This document shows, one piece after another, positions 61,101 through 64,000 of a stretch of 64,000 nucleotides of DNA (its first letter is position 1; every line of letters begins with the position of its first letter). Source of the stretch: Emydura subglobosa (taxonomy: Eukaryota > Chordata > Testudines > Chelidae). The notes below the pieces were generated by a model. That model worked only from the letters and a program-made list of their open reading frames with translations, was not told where the DNA came from and did not search any database. The stretch covers positions 54,370,742 to 54,434,741 of the forward strand of contig ML679966.1 in NCBI GenBank assembly GCA_007922225.1, read 5' to 3'. The position numbers and the translations under genes were made by a program.

Positions 61101-63718
61101 CCAGCTGGAAAAGTGGCTGATTTGATGGAATGTATCACCATGGAGACAGGGAGATACAAAAGGGGTAGAATTCCAAGAAAGGTGGTAGTAACTTGCACAA
61201 AGGTGAGGTTGTAATACTCCTATATTGATGGGCCAGCCATCCTTATTTTTATATCTGTATCAGCAACACCTTGGAAAGAATAATTAAAGAGCCAGCCAAT
61301 CAAAATACAAGTTATGTAAAGGTCTTTACAAGCCAAACTGCACTTTTAAATTACATTGACTCAAGACTGTGTCAGAAGAACAGACAACTGCATAAGCCCC
61401 TTGCATGACCAAAATGTAACAACTTACCCATGGTACCCACAGAATGGGATCCTGTGATCTGTCAGATATTTGTGTAACAGACATGACAAAATCTAGGACA
61501 AAGCTTATTGAATTAAGTTAAAGTATCTTAGGCCAGTGAATTACAAATGCAAATGTTTATGTATTATTGTGGGATAGTATGTAACTTTTTAAGGGGGAGA
61601 CAGGACTAATATAAACAGTATTATGTGCTTCAAAAGACTCTTAAAATAATGGACCAGACAAGACTATTTTTTAGCTGTGTGGGGTTCCTGGGAAATACTT
61701 GGGAAGAGGGAGATGCAAATTACTCACCTTAGGAACTATTCTTTTGGAGCTGTCCCTTAAAGAGAAGCTTATTGTCTGGCTGATTACCTATTCATGGACT
61801 CTTCAAAGGCCCCAACTGGCTAAAGAAGGGAATCACTAACTCATGGGGGAGCTAGTTCTGAGTGAAAACTTTGTTATGAACTGCTGACCACAGGAAAACC
61901 ATGTCTGTAAGGTTTGAAGGACAAAGTACAGAGGAGTTGATCAGTGGTAGGCTTATTAATATGCATATATTCTCTATAATGCTTTTACTTTAAGAATAAA
62001 AGTGCTTGCTTAGAAAAAACTGTGAGGTAACTTCTAACTACTGGCAATCACATTGTTATAAGGCTTTGAAGAGCAAACAAAGTGCAGATGCTGGCTATTT
62101 AGGCATTCTGGCTTTCTGGGGATTAGTACAGTAGAGGCAGGGAACTGTTCAGCCCAGAAATAAACCAGTCAGAAGGAAGAGATGTATGTCTCCACCCAAG
62201 GGAGATGACAGCACAGGATCCAGCCGCAGATGTCCTTGCTGGACCCTGGAGGGAAAATATAGGTGCAGTTACCCTGAACTGTGACATATACTGTACGCAC
62301 TACATGTTAGGGATGCAGCAGATCAGATTGCTATTTAATTATTTTTATTATCTAATATTTGTATTGTGGTAGCAACCAGAAGGCCCAGTCAGGACTGAGT
62401 CTCATTGTTCTATGTGCTGTACATACACAAGACATGGTCCCTGCCCTGAAGAGTTTACAATCTAATTTAAGATATGGTAAGTGAATGTAACAAATAAGAT
62501 GGAAGTAGAAGAGAAAACTAGGGTAACAGAAATATGAAAGTGTGTTTAATAGGCTAACTGTGCTTAAAATAATGATTCCCAATCATAAAATTATTTTCAA
62601 TAACTGTGAGTTCCCCAGTGATCCTTGACTTAACTATGGTCAGTTGACAGGTTCTGTGGGCATCACACTAGAAATGAGTCAATGGGGGACTGACTGAGAG
62701 GAACAGTGAGTAATAGCTTTACAGAGAATGAGTTAAAAGTTGCATAGTATTTTTTTCAAAAAAATTTACTTTAAACAAAGTCTAAATTTTTCATTTCTTA
62801 ATTCATGGAAAAAATGCATCCAGCCTGTAATTGATCAAAAACCATGACCAACTTAAATGAAAACTTAAATTTTTTTCAGGATATCTTTAGTTGAAAATGG
62901 AATCTGATGAAAATGGAATTGAAAATTCAGACAATATCTAACAATGCTATTCACAGACTATTTTAGGGAGATGGTGCTATTGTTAGAAACAAATTGATAA
63001 AGGTAACTAGATGTCTAAGTTTTTATTTCCATCTATTTTATCAGTTTCACTGAATTAATTGTGCTGGATCTGCAGCGGATGAAATATGAATGTCAGCTAC
63101 AATGTACATTACATTTGTTATACATGTTGGGACTGCTGATTATCTTCTGTGAGGTTAGCACTTACATTTTTGTCTGGTCTATGAACTGAATGCAAAAATT
63201 AGCTATTCCTCAAGAGCAATTAATGTAATTTTTTTCTTTCAACAATGAGAGATATTTTAAAAGACAACATCCTTTGGGAAAAGCTAATTTTAGATGTCAT
63301 AATTAAGAGACTTTTCTTTTGCCTCAAGAGTTCTGGTGAAACAAAAGATAACCTTTAGGAAAAGGAAGTTTATTACCAAAACCTTTGAATAAGAAGTCCT
63401 AGACTTTTGTCTACCCCGAACAACCTCTAATTCTTTCAAATGCAGTTGCATAGTTTGTTTTTAATGTCAGTGATTTATAATTTTTATTTACAAATCAATT
63501 AAGGAAATCATTGCTTATCTCTTTCCTCTTTCTGTGCTTGATGCTTGCTTCTACTAGTATTCTTTTTCTAAAGGTGTTGCAAAGGAAGGATTGAAAGAAG
63601 AGATGGATTAGAATTGTCCATCAGGATACACACCTATTCCCTGTAGGGCTCCCCCTAGCATCTGGGCATCCATAACTGGGTTGAAATTTGGAGCTGGGAA
63701 GATTGTTCCTTGTATTTG
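40035..63718 (-). CDS. ANXA10: Annexin A10, eleven coding exons; only the first few codons outside the window
   Basis: Exons (minus): 63718-63634, 59213-59119, 54063-53950, 52410-52320, 51461-51382, 46261-46208, 46080-45987, 44854-44759, 43440-43382, 41410-41288, 40103-40035. All phases join: 960 nt, 319 residues plus TAA. Human ANXA10 is 324 residues by memory, so only about five N-terminal residues are missing. Exon sizes of 95, 114, 91, 80, 94, 96, 59 and 123 bp are typical of annexins. Diagnostic peptides: [65 protein letters not shown]. It is a four-repeat annexin; in mammals it is mainly stomach-expressed, with function poorly defined. Only repeat 2 keeps a type II calcium-loop start (KGAGTEEN); repeat 1 has QGIGCEKD, repeat 4 HEYGFHNK. 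No disabling change is seen. Confidence 0.95.
41288..41410 (-). CDS. ANXA10: ANXA10 exon, repeat 4
   Basis: 123 bp between CTTTTAG and GTAAGT. It encodes [20 protein letters not shown], then [20 protein letters not shown]. Confidence 0.95.
41993..42079 (+). repeat. Interspersed repeat fragment
   Basis: GGTGAGGTAGTATCTTTTAT, then TGGACCAACTTCTATTGGTG, then GAGCTTACAGAGCTCTT is a widespread turtle-type repeat by memory. A 20-base unit (CTCTGGAGGAATGGTGACAT) is duplicated just after it, at 42081-42123. Confidence 0.55.
43382..43440 (-). CDS. ANXA10: ANXA10 exon, repeat 3 end to repeat 4 start
   Basis: 59 bp, the conserved annexin size, between CTCCTAG and GTAAGT. It encodes [19 protein letters not shown]. 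Confidence 0.93.
43680..43926. repeat. Foldback DNA element, GGCCTGGTCTACACT-type family
   Basis: It begins GGGACCTGGTCTACACTGG and ends GGCAGTGTAGACATAGCCTG as inverted complements. It has an internal CTGCG pentamer expansion at about 43746-43765. It lies in an ANXA10 intron. Confidence 0.75.
44190..44440 (+). repeat. MIR-like CORE-SINE remnant
   Basis: TATTACTGTCATTTTACAGA, then TGGGGAAACTGAGGCACAGA is the conserved MIR core/tail motif. It is preceded by an L2-like tail. Confidence 0.65.
44759..44854 (-). CDS. ANXA10: ANXA10 exon, repeat 3
   Basis: 96 bp between CTTTCAG and GTAAAG. It encodes [20 protein letters not shown], then [11 protein letters not shown]. The more upstream of two nearby AG sites was chosen because it keeps phase and the annexin exon size. 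Confidence 0.94.
45756..45823. repeat. Palindromic old MITE
   Basis: The arms CCCAAAACTCCCATTAACTT and CAGTGGGAGTTTTGGG, with outer TGCATTC and GAATGCA, form a near-perfect hairpin. Confidence 0.65.
45987..46080 (-). CDS. ANXA10: ANXA10 exon, repeat 3
   Basis: 94 bp between GCATTAG and GTAGTT. It encodes [20 protein letters not shown], then [11 protein letters not shown], and ends in phase 1. Confidence 0.93.
46208..46261 (-). CDS. ANXA10: ANXA10 exon, linker
   Basis: 54 bp between TTTTACAG and GTAATG. It encodes [18 protein letters not shown], in frame with both neighbours. Confidence 0.94.
48600..48690. repeat. Palindromic old MITE
   Basis: CAGCTGGTATAAATTGGCTT pairs with the segment GTGCTGATTGACACCAGTTA around a centre TTCATTGAAGTTAATGAA. 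Confidence 0.6.
48787..48908. mobile_element. 122-bp hAT-like MITE with target-site duplication
   Basis: The ends AGGGTGACCAGATAGC and GTCATCTTATCACCT are inverted complements with few mismatches. The identical direct repeat ATGCATAAAT flanks it at 48777-48786 and 48909-48918. There is no coding capacity. It lies in an ANXA10 intron. Confidence 0.8.
48958..49087. repeat. Palindromic old MITE (TTAAGCAC type)
   Basis: It starts TAGGCCCTAATTTAATAAAG and ends GCTGAATCAGGGCTTTAA, with the central motif ACTTCATTGGGAT. It is related to 38151-38228. Confidence 0.55.
49255..49345 (+). repeat. AT-rich (TTAAAT)n-like tract
   Basis: Almost pure A/T with repeated AATTAAATTA units. Confidence 0.75.
49498..49745 (+). 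repeat. Decayed repeat related to 1525-1745
   Basis: It shares a TTTGTCAAACTTTAACTG-like start and the CTTTGGAACAGGGACTTGAA end block with the copy at 1525. Confidence 0.5.
49845..50030 (+). repeat. MIR/tRNA-type SINE remnant
   Basis: GGGATGGTCTTATAGCTAAA, then CTGCCTCTGCCACAGAGTTC, then ACTGGGCAAGTCACATAAAC match the copy at 3925-4075. Confidence 0.6.
51382..51461 (-). CDS. ANXA10: ANXA10 exon, repeat 2
   Basis: 80 bp between ACCCCAG and GTACTG. It encodes [20 protein letters not shown], then TLMNLIQ, phase 0 at the end. Confidence 0.95.
51654..51795. repeat. Palindromic old MITE (AGATCTTC type)
   Basis: GGGCCAGATCTTCAAAGG at the left pairs with CCTAAGAAGATCTGGTCT at the right. The inner arms GATTTTCAGAAGTG and CACTTTTGAAAATC also pair. 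Confidence 0.65.
52281..52310 (+). repeat. (AAAAT)n microsatellite
   Basis: About five AAAAT units end roughly ten bases from the ANXA10 exon at 52320. Confidence 0.85.
52320..52410 (-). CDS. ANXA10: ANXA10 exon, repeat 2
   Basis: 91 bp between CTTGCAG and a weak donor GTATTG. It encodes [20 protein letters not shown], then [10 protein letters not shown], ending in phase 1. The donor is followed within about ten bases by an (ATTTT)n microsatellite. Confidence 0.88.
53541..53672. repeat. Palindromic old MITE
   Basis: GGTGCAGATCCTGCAAAAAC pairs with GAGTTTGCAGGATTGGGGCC around ATTCAATGGGACT. Confidence 0.6.
53950..54063 (-). CDS. ANXA10: ANXA10 exon, repeat 1 end to repeat 2 start
   Basis: 114 bp between TCCCAAG and GTGCTT. 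It encodes [20 protein letters not shown], then [18 protein letters not shown]. Confidence 0.94.
54865..55095 (-). repeat. Possible tRNA-derived SINE fragments
   Basis: GGGACTTGAATCTCCC (near 54886) is the complement of a tRNA B-box-like sequence. A second AGGATTCAAATCTG lies near 55028. It lies in an ANXA10 intron; weakly supported. Confidence 0.35.
57430..57655 (+). repeat. tRNA-derived SINE (MIR-like) remnant
   Basis: GATGGTCCAGTGGTTAGGGA, then TCTGCCACAGATTTCTGGTG, then GGGGGATAACAGTACTCCCT, then CTCACAGGATGTTACGAGGG follow the order of an amniote tRNA-head SINE. Confidence 0.7.
58195..58405 (+). repeat. MIR-like SINE
   Basis: TTATGCCCATTTTACAGATG, then GGGAAACTGAGGCACATACA, then CATAGAATCCAGGTCTATTG are typical MIR blocks. 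Confidence 0.7.
59119..59213 (-). CDS. ANXA10: ANXA10 exon, repeat 1
   Basis: 95 bp between TTTCCAG and GTATGA. It encodes [20 protein letters not shown], then [12 protein letters not shown], phase 0 at the end. Confidence 0.95.
60063..60165. repeat. Long imperfect hairpin
   Basis: Arm 60063-60108 (containing CAATTTTTCCTGTGTAAAAA) is complementary to 60124-60165 (containing TTTTTACACAGAGGAAAAAA), with a loop of about 15 bases. It lies in the first ANXA10 intron visible in the window. Confidence 0.7.
60662..60790. repeat. Palindromic old MITE (TTAAGCAC type)
   Basis: It has a central ACTTCAATAGGATGA and a right arm GTAAGCACGTGCTTACATGT followed by TTTGCTGAATT, as in the family at 38151. Confidence 0.5.
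61550..62290 (+). repeat. Unassigned interspersed repeat, possibly a solo LTR
   Basis: It looks like a repeated unit of turtle genomes by memory. It has AAGAATAAAAGTGCTTGC (a polyadenylation-like AATAAA at about 61995) in its middle. I cannot see clear TG...CA ends or a duplication, so the class is uncertain. Confidence 0.35.
62335..62470 (+). repeat. CORE-SINE/L2-like tail repeat
   Basis: TTCTATGTGCTGTACATACA, then CATGGTCCCTGCCCTGAAGA, then GTTTACAATCTAA match the tail type at 37775-37915. Confidence 0.6.
63634..63718 (-). CDS. ANXA10: ANXA10 exon, N-terminal tail and repeat 1 start
   Basis: Acceptor CTCCTTAG, donor GTGTGT, 85 bp. It encodes [20 protein letters not shown], then LGGALQGI, and ends in phase 1. 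Confidence 0.92.
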
Positions 63719-64000
63719 CTAAGGAGGAAAAGAGAAAGTTAGTGTTATTTGTAATTGATCATTAATTGTATACAAGATGTTAAACTGAATTATTAATGAA
63801 CCACCAGATTTTGGAACCCTTGTTCATTTGAATAGTCCTTTAATGAGTAAAGCACTGAAGCCAAACACATGGCCCTCTAGAACCTTAGTTTCTATGAGGT
63901 AACTAAACAATATTCCACAAGTGACAAATAAACAATATTTTATGTTAATCCTTGCATTCCAACTTGATTACAGGGGAACAGTCAACTTGATAATCACATT

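Noticed and set aside
1..64000. CRISPR arrays, bacterial operons, rRNA or functional tRNA genes
   Set aside because: None seen. The sequence is vertebrate, and the tRNA-like pieces are SINE remnants.

Overview
The window is vertebrate nuclear DNA with intron-rich genes, a CpG-island promoter and heavy loads of interspersed repeats. CR1 LINEs are abundant, some with the 3' halves and the 5' UTR type I associate with turtles. There are also L2 and MIR-like remnants, short foldback DNA elements and tRNA-derived SINEs. No Alu-type SINEs or L1 elements were seen. A sauropsid, most probably a turtle, is the best guess; this is an inference from repeat style, not from a database match. Three protein-coding genes can be reconstructed exon by exon with consistent phases and GT-AG splice sites. 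(1) Positions 376-14887, plus strand: the last seven coding exons (287 residues) of DDX60, the interferon-associated Ski2-like RNA helicase; its helicase core lies before the window. (2) Positions 33052-19582, minus strand: a complete seven-exon gene for a protein of about 985 residues. It starts with a C3HC4 RING, a B-box 2 and a coiled coil, with exon sizes typical of TRIM genes. It then has one large terminal exon encoding a Ser/Thr/Pro-rich, apparently disordered 627-residue tail instead of PRY/SPRY. It starts in a CpG island at about 32.5-33.3 kb. I do not recognise an established symbol for it. (3) Positions 63718-40035, minus strand: eleven coding exons of ANXA10 (319 residues plus stop), lacking only the first few codons, which lie beyond the right edge. 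Layout: 0-15 kb is the DDX60 3' end and its introns; 15-19.6 kb is a convergent intergenic space with an old CR1 remnant and a foldback element; 19.6-33.1 kb is the TRIM-like gene, with CR1 and foldback elements in its introns; 33.3-40.0 kb is intergenic and contains a CR1 copy with a preserved 5' UTR, itself split by a foldback element; 40.0-64 kb is ANXA10 with large introns holding old palindromic repeats, MIR-like SINEs and a 122-bp MITE with clear target-site duplications. From memory, DDX60 and ANXA10 are also tail-to-tail neighbours in human 4q32.3, with no TRIM gene between them. The TRIM-like gene is therefore the most interesting item: a RING/B-box protein beside an antiviral helicase, with a novel-looking tail that carries a candidate SUMO-interacting motif and a SUMO-acceptor consensus. 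The rest is ordinary introns and decayed repeats.
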